In this document: in pieces, positions 20,885 to 33,100 of the stretch | Position numbering within the stretch: the stretch's first letter is position 1 | Layout: each line of letters starts with the position of its first letter | Origin: Myotis daubentonii | Taxonomy: Eukaryota > Chordata > Mammalia > Chiroptera > Vespertilionidae | Length of the DNA stretch: 64,000 nucleotides | Assembly (NCBI RefSeq): GCF_963259705.1 | Contig: NC_081847.1 | Span: 91,876,046 to 91,940,045, forward strand | Reading direction: 5' to 3' | The notes under the pieces: generated by a model | What the model was told of the DNA's origin: nothing | What the model saw: only the letters and a program-made list of their open reading frames with translations | Database searches by the model: none | Translations under genes and position numbers: made by a program

Positions 20885-22345
20885 GGGAACGAGCAGGAAA
20901 ATATTATCTCTAATTAGGAGGAAACCAACCAACGGAAATCAACCCAGAATTGACTCAGATATTAGAATAGAGTGAGGAGTTTAAACATAGTATTTAAAAT
21001 GTTTGTATACATTTGAAAAGTTAAGTAGGGACCTGTGCATTATTAAAAAGATAGAAATTGACTTTCTAAAAATCAAAACTATTACTGACCTAAAAATAAC
21101 TGGAGACAATTAAAAATAGAGTAGATATTGTGCAATAAAAGACTAGCAATCTTGAATACTCCACAATGCAATTGAAAATAAAATAGAAAACAGTATCAAA
21201 AGCAAAAACAGACAAACAAAAATAATTCAAGTTGCAATCTGTGAAACTGGAAAATGAAAGGCAAATAAATTCCAGAGTAAGTAGAAGACAGGACATAATA
21301 AAGATCAGATGGCAAATCAATGAAATAGAAAATGATAGAGCAAATGCATTTTTATAAAACTGGTTCTTTGTGAAAATTAAAGAAAAGGTTAAATGTTTAA
21401 CCAGAATAATCAATGAGTAATAGAAGACACTGTGCCAATATTGAAAGGATAATAAGGAAAGGATATCCTTATGGATAAGTAAAATAGGTCAGTGGAACAT
21501 ACTAGACCAGAGGTTCTCAACCTTCCTAATGCCGCAACCCTTTAATACAGTTCCTCATGTTGTGGTGACCCCCAACCATAAAATTATTTTCGTTGCTATT
21601 TCATAACGGTAATTTTGCTACTGTTTTGAATTGTAATGTAAATATCTGATATGCAGAATGTATTTTCATTGTTACAAATTGAACATAATTAAAGCATAGT
21701 GATTAATCACAAAAACAATATGTAATTATATATGTGTTTTCCGATGGTCTTAGGCGACCCCTGTGAAAGGGTCGTTCTACCCCCAAAGGGTTGGCGACCC
21801 ACAGGTTGAGAACCACTGCACTAGATAGTCCAGAAATACATGTGGATTTAAATGGGCAATTGATTTTTCACAAAGGTGAAAGTGCAGTGAAATGGAAAAG
21901 AAAGAGTGTTTTTAACAAACCTGGAAAAATTTGATGTCCATATGCAAACAAGAAAAAAAAGAACTGTGATCCATACTCATACTATATAAATTCTAGGAGC
22001 AAATGTTCATGACTTTAACTTAATGAACTTCAATAATGGAGAATGGTGGAACATGCCTATCATAGTGAAAACATTATTTGGCAAGGATGTGGAGAAAAGG
22101 GAACCCTCTTGCATTATTGGTAGAAATGTAGGTTGATGCAGCCAATATGGAAAACAGTATGGAGTTCCTCAAAATATTAAATACAGATCTGCCTTATGAC
22201 CCACAATTCCACTTCTGGGGATTTATCTGAAGGAACCCAAAAAACTAACTGTGAAGAATATATTCACCCCATATGTATTTCAGTATTTACAATAGCCTGG
22301 ATATGAAAGCAACCCAAGTGCCCATCGGTAGATGAGTGGATATTT
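20885..22345 (+). mobile_element. Decayed L1 LINE, sense, split by SPIN
   Basis: Degraded L1 ORF2 and later sequence in sense order. Diagnostic words include AAGACAGGACATAATAAAGA near 21,286, GGCAAATCAATGAAATAGAA, ACTGGTTCTTTGTGAAAATT, GCAAGGATGTGGAGAAAAGG near 22,080, CCTTATGACCCACAATTCCA and GTGCCCATCGGTAGATGAGT near 22,320. Large internal deletions and many stops. A SPIN element at 21,508-21,818 interrupts it. Confidence 0.8.
21508..21818 (-). mobile_element. SPIN hAT miniature element
   Basis: Ends CAGAGGTTCTCAACCTTCC and GACCCACAGGTTGAGAACCA; internal hallmark words GTTCCTCATGTTGTGGTGAC and GGTCTTAGGCGACCCCTGTG. Flanks TACTAGAC and CACTAGAT are a decayed 8-bp duplication (6 of 8). SPIN is known for horizontal transfer between distant tetrapods. 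At 311 bp this is longer than the other copies and retains more internal sequence. Confidence 0.92.
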
Positions 22346-22473
22346 TAATGACTTTTCTATTAATTCTATCATTTCTGTCATTGCTGAGTCAATTTTGATT
22401 GATTGTTTTTGATAGGAAAGTTTAATTATGAGTCATAATTTCTGGTTTCTTTTCATCATCAATAATGTTTTAA

Positions 22474-22719
22474 AAATCCTCAACCGAGGATATTTTTCCA
22501 TTGATTTTTTAGAGAGAGTGGAAGAGAGAGGGAAAGACAGAGAAAAACATCCATGTGAGAGTCACACATCAATTGGTTGCCTCTTACACGTGCCCTGACC
22601 AGAGCCTGGGCCAGGGAGAAGTACATGCAACTGAGGTACGTGCCCTTGACAGGAATGGAACCCGGGACCCTTCATTCCACAGGCCTAAGCTCTATCCACC
22701 GAGTCAAACCGGCTAGTGC
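22474..22719 (-). mobile_element. Ves SINE, minus strand
   Basis: Left edge ATCCTCAACCGAGGATATTT is the complement of the Ves tail with its small hairpin. Then GAGAGTGGAAGAG, GAGTCACACATCAATTGG and a complemented B box near GGAATGGAACCCGGGACCC. The right edge, CGAGTCAAACCGGCTAGTGC, is the complement of the tRNA head. Well preserved. Confidence 0.93.
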
Positions 22720-24299
22720 ATAAGTAATTTTTTATTGGATTCACAGCTATTTCAATTTTGCCTCGTTGAATCCTGCATACTTTTGTACTCTTACAAATAC
22801 TCTTGCACTTCCTCTGGGATGCATTTAGCTATGTGAAAACAGTTATAGGGGATCGCTTTGAAGTTTGTTATGTGAAACAAGTGAAAGTTTCCGTTCAGGC
22901 TAATAATATCCCCATTAATAATGCAGCTCCCTCTTGAGTAACCTACTTGAAGTTCTTTCAACTATGAAGCACTCAGTTCGAATGATAGTAATAGAAACTG
23001 GCCCTGGCCTCTGGGAGTTCCAGAAAGTTCTCTCTAATCTTTGTGTGGTGCTTTTTCTGGCCTGGAGTTGTGTATTTTCAGGAACTTTTGATTTTAATTT
23101 GTTTGAGATATTTATATGTATACAGTCTGTAATGATGCTGACATTGAATATGGGAGATTAAAACATAGAGGTTTTTAAATGTATCTTCAGTATAAAAATG
23201 TTATCAAATAAAAAGTATAAAAAGTTTTAGGAATAACACCATTAACCTTCATGTAAATTCAAAATATTAAAGGATATATCTTCACCTTGGAGCTGTATTA
23301 CCATCTCACCACTTACTACACAAATATATTTTTAAAGGTTGCCTTAGTAAAGTCAGTCATACAACTCATGAATGTAGAAAACAAAGTTAAGCATTATAAT
23401 ATAGTGAGGATCAATACCTTATTACCATTTCTGGGAAAATGACTCTGGTAGCAAAAAAGCTTTCCAGAAGTTAGTTCCAAGTACTTTTTAATGGGGTAAT
23501 ATTTTTCCCATTATTTTAAGCCCATAGATGATGAGATGTCAAAAGAAATCCTCAGCCCATGTTGTAACAATGAAAAGAAAATAATTGTTATTAAAAATCA
23601 AGCACAGAATGATAGTTGTTGTAAAGTATTTCTTTAAAATATCTATTCACTCTCGCTAAAAACATTACGTGCACACAGAAAGTGATTTCTTTCACCAACT
23701 GAGGAGAGCTACAGTTCCTCCTAGGGAGACGGAATGAATGCTTATTTTATTCTCTTTTATTACACATTTTCAGCACAATGGATTAGCTTAATAGCATCCT
23801 ATCTACTGATGGCATTTAAGTGATCTCCCCCTTCCCCATCTTTTAGAGGATATAATAATGGATTTATGAATTTTTATTCAAAATATTACACTAAGTTACA
23901 ATCCTTTTTATTTTTTTTTCAGATTATCTTAAATTTAGCTAGTAATAATCTCATGGATACTTTGCAGATTTTCTTGGCCTTTGTGTTTTATTCCAAGTCA
24001 CTAGTGGGCAAAACACACCTACTAATGACCTGGAATAAGTAATTTCTTCAAGAACCCTAGAGTTCTCTAGTGAAACCCAGATCTTTTATGTAAGATGTGA
24101 CTATTATTACTGAAATGTCATTACTTCTGGACAATTTTAGTATAGATATAGATATAGATAAAATATGGTTGTGGCTGTTACTATGAGCATGATATGAATA
24201 TACACATATGGTGAAATATACAAATAATTATATTAAGAATGTAGAGCTATAATAAACTAGAAAATTATGTTTACATTTGTTTAAATATTTATATACATA
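22720..24299. other. AT-rich intergenic sequence, nothing recognised
   Basis: Unique sequence. The 75-codon frame at 22,934-23,161 has no recognisable domain. Confidence 0.5.
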
Positions 24300-24561
24300 C
24301 TAGAGGCCTGGTGCATGAAATTCATGCATGGATGGGGGCCTTCGCATGGCCAGCAATCAGGGCCGTTTGAGGCCTTCCTGCCGGATGGGGGAGGAGGGAC
24401 CGCAGGAGGTTGGCTGGCTACCGGAGGTTGGCTGTGGGAGCACACTGACCACCAGGGGGCAGCTCCTGCATTGAACATCTGCCCCCTGGTGGTCAGTGTG
24501 CATCATAGCTACTGGTCTTTCCAGCATTCCAGCCGCTTAGGCTTTTATATATATTTATAGA
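24300..24561 (-). mobile_element. HeliBat Helitron with paired CTCF-like motifs
   Basis: Left edge CTAGAGGCCTGGTGCATGAA with intact hairpin. A 22-bp perfect inverted repeat (24,441-24,462 and 24,479-24,500, 16-bp loop) contains CCACCAGGGGGCAG on both arms. Right edge GCTTAGGCTTTTATATATA without the ATTTGCAT box of other subfamilies. The 5' boundary is accurate to a few bases. Confidence 0.9.
24449..24492. promoter_or_regulatory. Convergent pair of CTCF-like core motifs
   Basis: CCACCAGGGGGCAG at 24,449-24,462 on plus and the same 14 bases on minus at 24,479-24,492. Each fits the CTCF core pattern CCASYAGRKGGCAS without mismatch. Binding is inferred. Confidence 0.6.
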
Positions 24562-24611
24562 TTATGATATATGTGTATATAAATGTTCATTATCAAGCAC
24601 TCGGTTTCATA

Positions 24612-25170
24612 TAAATTTTTGGAACATTTGTTCTAAATCTATTAAATATACCATTGATATTTTAATAGAATTGCATTGCATCTATAGATTGCTTTGGGTA
24701 ATACTGGCATTTTAATGATGTTAATTCTTCCAATCCTAGAACATGGTATATGCTTCCACTTGTTTGTATCTTCCTGTTACTTTTTTCAATGTCCTATAGT
24801 TTTCCAAGTAACAAGTTTTTTATGTCCTTGATTTAATTTACTTCAGGGTATTGTTCTTGTAGTTGTTGATACAATTGTAAATGGGACTGTTTTCTTATTT
24901 TCTCTTTCTGATAGTTCATTGTTGTATAAAAATGCCACTGATTTCTGGATTAATTTTGTATCCTACTTTGCTGAATTCACATAGTATATCTAGTAGCTTT
25001 TTTGATGGAGTCTTTAGGGTTTTCTATGTACAATATCATGCATAACCCATAGAAACGGACAACAGTGTGGTGATAGAGGGGTGGGGTGGGGGCAAGGGCT
25101 GGGTGGCAGAGAGTAAAATTTGGGGGAATGGGGACATCTATAATAGTCACACAATAAAAATAAAGTTTAA
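24612..25170 (+). mobile_element. L1 insertion with inverted 5' segment
   Basis: The left part (24,612 to about 25,035) is L1 ORF2 in antisense: GATTGCTTTGGGTAATACTG, TTTTAATGATGTTAATTCTT and GCTGAATTCACATAGTATAT. The right part is sense bat L1 3' UTR: ACCCATAGAAACGGACAACA, a G-rich stretch and an ACAATAAAAATAAAG tail. Antisense 5' plus sense 3' with one poly(A) end is the classical product of twin priming. Confidence 0.75.
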
Positions 25171-25448
25171 AAATTGTTTACAGGGAAGGAAGTTTGAGAA
25201 TATCAACCGAACTGTAATGAAGAGGAATACAAACCAGTATAAGGCAGAGACTTAGACACATCTTGCAAGAGTTCCTAACGATTGAGAAAAAGTTTAGGAA
25301 GTAATATAACCCTACTAGAGAATTTCCATTGTTTATGTGTGAAGTTAAGATGTTTCATTATTTTACATATGCATGATTAGATTATCTCATATGATTCTCA
25401 TTCCTTAATGAATGTAAAACTAATTTATTTATTTTATTTTTCTTTAAG
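25171..25448. other. Sequence upstream of an exon-like segment
   Basis: No repeat recognised. The last 40 bases are T-rich and would serve as a polypyrimidine tract for the exon-like segment that follows. Confidence 0.4.
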
Positions 25449-25530
25449 AAATTTTTTGAGCTGAATAAACAACTGGACAAGATGCATTAAGGGAGTTCAC
25501 TGGACAGCTGCTGAGTCCGGGGAAGAGTAG
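25449..25530 (+). other. Candidate spliced exon, 82 bp
   Basis: Bounded by a long T-rich tract ending TTTTTCTTTAAG (acceptor AG at 25,447-25,448) and a donor AGTAG|GTAAGTGG (GTAAGT at 25,531-25,536). All plus frames hit stops, the longest after 13 codons, so any exon would be untranslated, terminal coding, or part of a long non-coding RNA. On the minus strand one frame is fully open, but the splice signals are on plus. No neighbouring exon could be linked. Confidence 0.35.
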
Positions 25531-25536
25531 GTAAGT

Positions 25537-27730
25537 GGCTCTTTTGCAAAATGCTACTTTAATATGCTTGTTGTTGTTGTTAGTGTCTGCTACATATCAC
25601 ACATTCACAGACTTGGAAATGTTTTCCTTTTCCAAAAGTTCTTTAATAAGTAGATATTAGAATGTAGAAATATTTCCCACGGCAACAATGCCATTAAGAG
25701 TATTCATGTTCTCAAAGTATCTCCCAAATCGTTACTTAATCTAAAATGCAGTAATAAAACATAATAGAAAACAACTCTCATGCAATATTACTAATTAGAC
25801 AAAACAGAAAACAATAAAATGTAATAAGAACTCATTTTAAGTTTATCTTAATGCTGATATGAATGATTGGTAGACCCAAACGAGAAGAGAATAAGGCGAT
25901 GGGAGAAAGCAATTTTATGTTTACTTCAGGAGACTTTCGGCATTGTTAAGGGCTTTAATGCATTCTTCTTATTGCTTTTGTTATTATTAATTATTTCTTT
26001 TTCTTCATTCAAGTTTTAAAAATCTGAAAACAATCCCTGACTGTTTCATGTGTATTGTTATAGATTCTATGCACAAGACATTATGGGGTTTGAACAGAAT
26101 TATTGACTGATCTGATATGACTGAGGTTATTAAGTGACTTATAATATTGTGTTTAAAATGGAAACAACATTCAGTAACTAATCAGAGAAGCTACTTGAGT
26201 GAATATTTTTCTATTGTGTAATAAATGGAGAAATAGTATATGCTAGTAGTTTTGTCATCATCTGCTCTAAATAGCAAGTAAATTGTGGAAAAGGAAAGCA
26301 ATACAACTAGTATTTGAAGCTTAAAGTTGAACAAATAATGAACTAAGATGATAGAGGGAAGTACATTGTGTCTTTATCTCTGGTCATGGGAATAATATAT
26401 TCAGTGAACGGACACTACGTATCAACAGAACATTTGCAGATTAGACTTTTCCAGATTTTTTTAACTGCTAACATTTCAAGGAGTGCTCTGTTGTTGTTTA
26501 AAGCCAGTGCACCTTTCTATGAGTCATATCACTCTCTCCTTATTGTTTCATTTCTTCTGTTTTGTTTTTAATTTGCTGTTCTTTTTTTTTAGTTACTTAA
26601 GTTAGAAAGGGAGGTATTTTATTTGAGACCTACTTTGCATGTGGATATTGATAAGTGTAGGGTTAATTCTATCTCCTTGTTATTTGTGTGTATATATTTT
26701 ATTTGTTCATATTCATTTTCTCCCATTCCTCCATCTTTTCTAAAGATAATTAAGTGCTTTGGATGATGAAATTGTATCTCCTTTGATGGTATTTTAATTA
26801 TTCTCAAAGGAAAATTGACTGGATATAGTGAAACAGGCATTGAATATTTTATTCAAGATTTTTGCAAGGAGGGGAGAGAAGTTGCGTTCAAGTCCTCAGA
26901 AACATAGTGTGAGGATTTCTAAGTGCTGGAATGAGCTAGGAAAAATACTGGAGGACTTTGTGGGGAAGTTGATCAATGAGACTGGGTCATCAGTGTTTGC
27001 TAAATAGTGCTCACAGAAGTTAGGCTCCTACCCATCCACACACACACTGGGAATTAGAGTTTCTCTCTTTGTTGATGATTATATTTCAAGATAGCTCCCA
27101 TGCAATTGAGAAAGATATTCCTGGTCCCCATTTTTCTCCTTTTGCTTCTGGTGTCATCTATTTTACTTGTTATTTATGTTGTAAATCCCATTTTGCATTG
27201 TGATACTTTCTGTTTAAGCCACTATATTTTAATAAGATTTACTTAATTAAAACATTGAATCTTTACATACACAGTTAACTTTGTCATTGCCCTATATCCT
27301 TTGTGCAAATCTATATTTTAACCTTATGTCATTTTCTTTAGCCTAAAAGACTTTCTATAATATCCATAATGTAGATCTACTGATTTCTTTTAGCTTTATA
27401 AACAGTTTATAAATGGCTTCTCTTGCTTTGCTTTTTACTTCAGTAATGTTTTCTTTTCCTGCAAAGTCTAATCAACTGTTAATCTTCTACAGTGTAGTTT
27501 TCATCATATCCATTGTAATTTTTATTTCAAGTAGTTCAATTTGTGTGTTTTCCAATATCTCTAGTGCTCAATGTAAGTTTCTGAACTTATGAAATGCAAA
27601 TAAAAAAACCGTGTTAATACCCTGGTCTTCTAATTTCAGTATCTCTGTCACTTTGGGATCCGCTTTCATTATTTTTTTCATTACAAATTGCACATTTCTG
27701 CTTCCTTCTATGCCAGGTGTTTTTGTTCAG
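25537..27730. other. AT-rich intergenic sequence, nothing certain
   Basis: From about 27,180 the sequence looks like an old antisense LINE or ancient repeat (TCATCATATCCATTGTAATT, TTTCAGTATCTCTGTCACTT), but I could not name it. No gene recognised. Confidence 0.4.
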
Positions 27731-27905
27731 TCCCTGGCCAGGTAGTTCAGTTGGTTAAAGTATTGTCCTTATACTCTAAGGTTGTGGGTTTGATCCCCAC
27801 TCAGTGCACATACCAAAATCAACCAATGATTGCATAAATAAGTGGAACAACAAATTGATAGTTCTCTCCCTTCCTCTCTCTCTAAAAATCAATTTAAAAA
27901 ATAAT
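27731..27905 (+). mobile_element. Ves SINE, diverged copy
   Basis: TCCCTGGCCAGGTAGTTCAG head with A box and GGTTGTGGGTTTGATCCCCA as the B-box region, then a CT-rich stretch and ATCAATTTAAAAAATAATA tail. Shorter than younger copies; it interrupts an old, unnamed repeat. Confidence 0.85.
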
Positions 27906-30289
27906 ACCTGTTGATGGTTTGTATTTTTTTTTCATTATTTTTGAGCTTTGCCTTTTGTAGTTATTTGGAAGTAGTTTGGTCTTTCACATATTGCTTTTGA
28001 CCATAGCTTAATCTCTGGATAATGATCCTCACAATGTTCACTAGACTCTTCTGCATCATCGGATGCTCAATGCCTTCTGAATCATGAGGTTTCTTCTCTT
28101 CCCAAGAAAAGCAGGCCTTCTATGAGCACTGGATACTGTGCCCTCTACTGTCTCAGATTCTCATGGGCTTTTTGCCCTTTTTACTCCAGATGTCTTGGTT
28201 TTCCTCTTTCCTAAGCTCAATCTCCTGAACTTTTCATGTCTACCCAGCTCCATCTGCCATTCCCCTCCCTGAACAATGGCCAGAAACTCTCTCAAGGAAG
28301 TAAGATGATATACTTTTAGGGCTTTTCTCATTTGTTTTCCATTTCTCAGAGATGTTTCCTGTCATTTACTGATGTCCATTCTGACGCCTGATGTCTTAAA
28401 AACCATTTTTACTATTTTTGGATTATTTCAGTGGGAAGTTAAATTTGTCTTGGCTACTGATAGAGTCTCAGATATATTTTAATTATTTAAAAAATGCAGT
28501 TAAATCCATTTTTACTTTTCAATGTACAGTTTTCAAGTTGAGTGAGGAAGACATATAACCACCAGGAGATACATCAATCTTTGTTATTAACATGATGATT
28601 CCAACTAATATGAAAAAAGCTATTTAATTATAAAAATACTAAAAGTTTCAATTATGCCAATAATTGATTTCTTTTAGAAAGCATCCTGTCATTTACTTAA
28701 ATCTCCTAGTATTGTTTTTTTTTCTTTTTTACAATTCCTACCAGTAAAGAAACCTACTGTATCAGAAAGAAATCCTAGCATGTTAGATAAATCTATTTTA
28801 TTTTGAATGCCTGACTGTTTTAAAGGTATGTAAAACACTGCATTTATATAAGATTCTGTTTGAAAGTAGTGATTTCATTGGCAACAGATTCTGCATCTGT
28901 CTGCGCACACAATCCATCATTCCCTCTGGTTCCTAAGCACTAGTACTGCTAGTGGATTTTTTGTACTCAGAATAAATTCCCCAGCTCCCTGGCTTCATGG
29001 GATTGTATTAATACATGTTAGGTTTAAATTATGTTGGCATATGCATCTTGACTCTAAATCTCAATATTTCCAACAACACGCAGAGGCAGCCTTACCATTC
29101 AAAACGTGAAGGACAATGCCCTATAGGTTGAGATTTTAACTATCAGGTAAGAGGATTTGGTATGAAGATTGGCTTGAATATCTCAAAAGTTGCTTTAAGA
29201 AATGTCAGTTAGAACCAATGAAAACAATAACTTATGGTGGGATTAATTATTATCTTTAAAAAGTTTCATAAGTTATGCATAAATTGAAACACAGTTTTAG
29301 TTAAGCAGACATTAAGTGCAACTCACTATAGCAGGTGCATTTTCCTATAAATGGAGAAACATTAACACTATTCCTATTTGAAAGTCCTTGCCACCGTCTC
29401 CTCAAAACCACTGTTGCCTTCATGGAAACAAAGGGATATGCCTCTGTGTATATAAAGCCCTACTTCCTTCCACATGTGTTATTCCTCCCTCCCTCTACAT
29501 CTTTTCCACAAGTTCAATCTCTGAGGAAAATACTGCTTAAAATACGTTTTCCAATTCCTTGGAGGCTTCCCTTTGTTCTTTTGTTGGGAATTTCTAATGT
29601 GTATATAACTTAAAGTCACATGGCTTATAGTGGAATTGCCAAGATTAGAAAAAAATGCTCAAATTATTGTAATTTTATTTTTATTTGACAGATGTTATGT
29701 GCATGGACTGTGTAAATATTCTATTCAAGAAAAAATATATTGTAAAGATTCCTGAATTTTCTTTAGCCATCATGTATATCATTCTGTGTAAAAATAAAAT
29801 TATGTTTTATAAAATAATTATGTGATAATTATATTTACCTACTAAGAATAGCTACTAAGTCAAAATGATATGAAAACTCTAAAGTCAATGAGTAAGTTTT
29901 TCCAGCAGTTAAAATGATTCTGGCTTGCTTTATTTATTTTGATAGGTTGATCGACATATTTAAATAAGATTATTATTGTGATAACAAAAATTGAAAAACA
30001 TCTTTGGAAATAGACGTAATTTGTAAGCTTAGGAACAAAATAATTTTATGGAGTTTCTTAGCTATGTCTCACCACTCACTCAGATGTCCCTTTAATGCTA
30101 CATTTATGTGCTCTGAGCATAGGGTGCCAGCAAGATACTCTCATTAGGAACTTATAAGAAATTATATAAATATTATTGCCATTAACATTTAATTTACTTA
30201 AGTGGAATAACATTGCTATTCTATGAAGTAATAATTTAATTATATAGTAGTATAATACGTATCATATATAGTAAATAATACATCAGAAT
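27906..30289. other. AT-rich intergenic sequence, nothing certain
   Basis: Continuation of the unnamed old repeat up to about 28,030, then unique sequence. A CAG|GTAAGA donor-like site near 29,137 lacks a convincing acceptor partner. The 92-codon frame at 29,335-29,613 has no recognisable domain. Confidence 0.4.
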
Positions 30290-30535
30290 CTTCGCTGCCT
30301 CCCATGGGCTCTGGGCCAGCCCCTTTTCCCATCTCCGCCCTTCGACCAGTGTCCGCGTGGCTTCCTCTGTAAATCTTTGGTTATTAGACTCCTGTTCAAC
30401 TAGTCTTCAGTTTGCTATTCAGGTTGATGGTTCTATATTTTAGTTGTAGTTCCAGTTTGCCTCTGGGAGGAGGTGAGTGTACTTTCCACTGACTCCACCA
30501 CCACCTTGGTTCTCCTAAACCCTTCCCCTTGCTCT
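30290..30535. repeat. Possible interspersed repeat, unclassified
   Basis: GC-rich sequence abruptly embedded in AT-rich DNA. The words GGGAGGAGGTGAGTGTACTT and ACCACCACCTTGG look like the terminal part of an LTR or LINE 5' region, but I cannot assign it. Confidence 0.3.
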
Positions 30536-30679
30536 ACACCGTCTTTCTCAGCCTCAGGGGAACAGACAGCGGTGACGTAAGGAAAGCGTGATTGGTGGTT
30601 TCTGATGAAAAGATGGGTGCTCAGGAGCAGCAAGGAGCACCTTCCCCCCATCTTCAGTGGCGGTGGGAGGACACTCTGC

Positions 30680-30745
30680 ATGCTGCCCTGCCGACCACTC
30701 CCCCTGCCGACCACTCCCCTTGCCGACCACTCCCCCTGCCCTGCA
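30680..30745. repeat. Short tandem repeat, CTGCCGACCACTCCCC unit
   Basis: Three to four near-identical copies of a 16-bp C-rich unit. It gives overlapping low-complexity frames on both strands. Confidence 0.8.
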
Positions 30746-30789
30746 CCAGGTCTCAGTGCCACCAATCAGCAGGGTCAAGAGGAAAGTAC

Positions 30790-32894
30790 AAGCTGTGTAC
30801 GCATAAGATATTTTTACAAAATAGAAGTTGACCATCAATGCATCTGAGCTTATAGAGGATTATCTCAACAGTTTTGAAACAAAGTATGCAAAGAGCGTAA
30901 TGTGAATTCACATGTTCAGTGCTTATGATTCTAGTGGAGCGTTGGGAGTTGTTTGGAATTCTTGAATGCATGTCTGTCCATTGAACATTTACATAAAAGA
31001 GGTTTATTTTTGAAGGCATATGATTTTGAATTTGCAGACTGTGCATGTAGGTATTTATTTATAATGAGTCAAATTGGTGTGCTGTTACCTGTAAGAATAG
31101 GTTTGTCATCTTCAGCACTTTAATGTAACTCACGTACAGACTACTTAATTGAAAAAGAAAATAGTTAACAGTGTGCTGCTTTTTTTATAAGCTTCATATG
31201 GAATAAAATGTCAGAGAGTGATGAAAAGATTTAGCAATTCCATTTCTAATGACTTTAATGACAGATGCAAGGCTAAAACCCCATGCAGCATCAAGAAAGT
31301 TTATCCTGTGTGTGCATTTAATCATACGTGCTAACTTTACAGACAAAACCAGATTGTTCTAGCTGTCAGCATAGGGTATCAAGTATAAATATGAATGCAT
31401 ATGGCGCACACTGTGTGTTAATTTTCCTAATCGCATTCAAGTATTGTCTGCTTTCCTGTTTCCTACTTGACTTTCTTAACAACATGAATAATGATTGTTA
31501 GACCAAGATACTCAGTAGAAGACAAAACGAAATTGTATTCTTATTATCATTTCAAAAAAAGAATCATTGATTATTCTATATATATGATTTAAGAATTAAT
31601 AGAATTACTAAAACATCATGGGCACGTTTGTCTTTGACCAGAGTTACCAATGAACCAGTACCTGCAAAACTTAATAGGAAATACTGTAGTGGGTATAGTA
31701 AGAGTACCAGGACAAAGATTAAGACAGTTGGATCTCCAAAATATCCTTCTTCAAAATGAAAAATGCAGGTTTACTTTACAATATCAAATGGAAATGACAT
31801 TGCCCTGAAATATACGTTCTGTATTTCTAGAGACCACTTTTAATGATAACTTTTATGCTAAATCATTATATTACAATGGATTTATTCTTATGTGCAGCCT
31901 GTAGTTCAGGTCCAAACAATATTAGTTTAGTGTTATTTTAAAGATCAATTCCCTTAAGTTGAAGCTACTCAGTGTACTTTGACAGTAATGTTTTCAGAAA
32001 TAGTATAACATGCTATTTCTGCCTATTTCTACCTATGGAAATGCACGAATAAATGAAACAGTTGTAGCAATGGCCTTAATTCTTGACCCTTTTCTAAATC
32101 CGTCATTCATCATGTAACTTTCCCTTCCCACTCATTTTGTGTTCCTCTGCCTTCACTGAGAACATTTCAGTGACTCCCTGTTAAATAATGAAATAAATAG
32201 GAAATACAAATCTACCCAGTCATTTCACATGAGGCCAATCTACAGCTTATCAACAGACTTCTGACCAAACCTAGGTAAGTCCAGACCAAATTCTTAGTCA
32301 AACTGCAGATTTGAGACACTAAGCTTTGGGATGATTTACTGACCATAATTATAGCAATAGGTCATTAATTCAATCATTTTTTTTAGTTTAATTTTGAACT
32401 TGTGTTTAAAACGTATCGCTGAATGGAACTGTACCTAATTTAAAAACTTTAAATTTCAGTTTTTTAATTTTTTCACATTCCTCCAACTAAAAATATTCAT
32501 TAACCTTCAGGAATATGTGGTGTCATCACCAGATACATGTTTAATAACAGGACACTTGGTCCATTTAACTAGAATCTCACTTCAGCGCACTGGCATGAAA
32601 AATAGTATTTTGCCCCACCTACATCTTCTTACCCAATCAATTGAAAGTCTAGATTTTTTCTAAATAAACTTCCATAACCAGATCAGGTTCAATTCTTCTA
32701 ATTTAATCATTGCTTAGTAGATAATTTACCATCCCAGTTAACTTAGATGTTTTGGAACTACAGAAATTGCCGCTGAGATCTGTGAAAACTAATAAATCTT
32801 TCTGAAGTAACAATTTTTTAGAGACTTTTTTGGTCTTACTGTGCTTAAGGAGCACTGGTGTTCCAAAAATGCATGGCCAATTTACCTTCAAAAA
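30790..32894. other. AT-rich intergenic sequence, nothing recognised
   Basis: Unique sequence with no ORF above 100 codons, no transposon end and no RNA gene recognised. A GTAAGT donor-like site at 32,275 has no clear acceptor. Confidence 0.5.
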
Positions 32895-33100
32895 CAAGGG
32901 TCTGCAAACTGTGGTCCACAGGCAAAGTCCTGCCTGCCCCACCTCTTTTGTTTTTCCCCGTTTAATCGTGTTTTGTTAGAATACAGCTATGCTGATTAAC
33001 TCACATGATGTCTATGGATTTGTGAATGACCCATAAATGCCCCCCCAAAATACTGTTTGATACTTTCTTGAAAAAGTTTGCTGTCTCCTGTAGTTTTTCT
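32895..33100. mobile_element. Old hAT-Charlie-like DNA element remnant
   Basis: GGTCTGCAAACTGTGGTCCA at the left, then TTAGAATACAGCTATGCTGA and CATGATGTCTATGGATTTGT. These are diverged forms of phrases in old mammalian Charlie-type miniature elements. Subfamily not assigned. Confidence 0.55.

Noticed and set aside
32240..32280. Exon ending in CCTAG|GTAAGT
   Set aside because: No credible acceptor or pyrimidine tract upstream within 200 bp.
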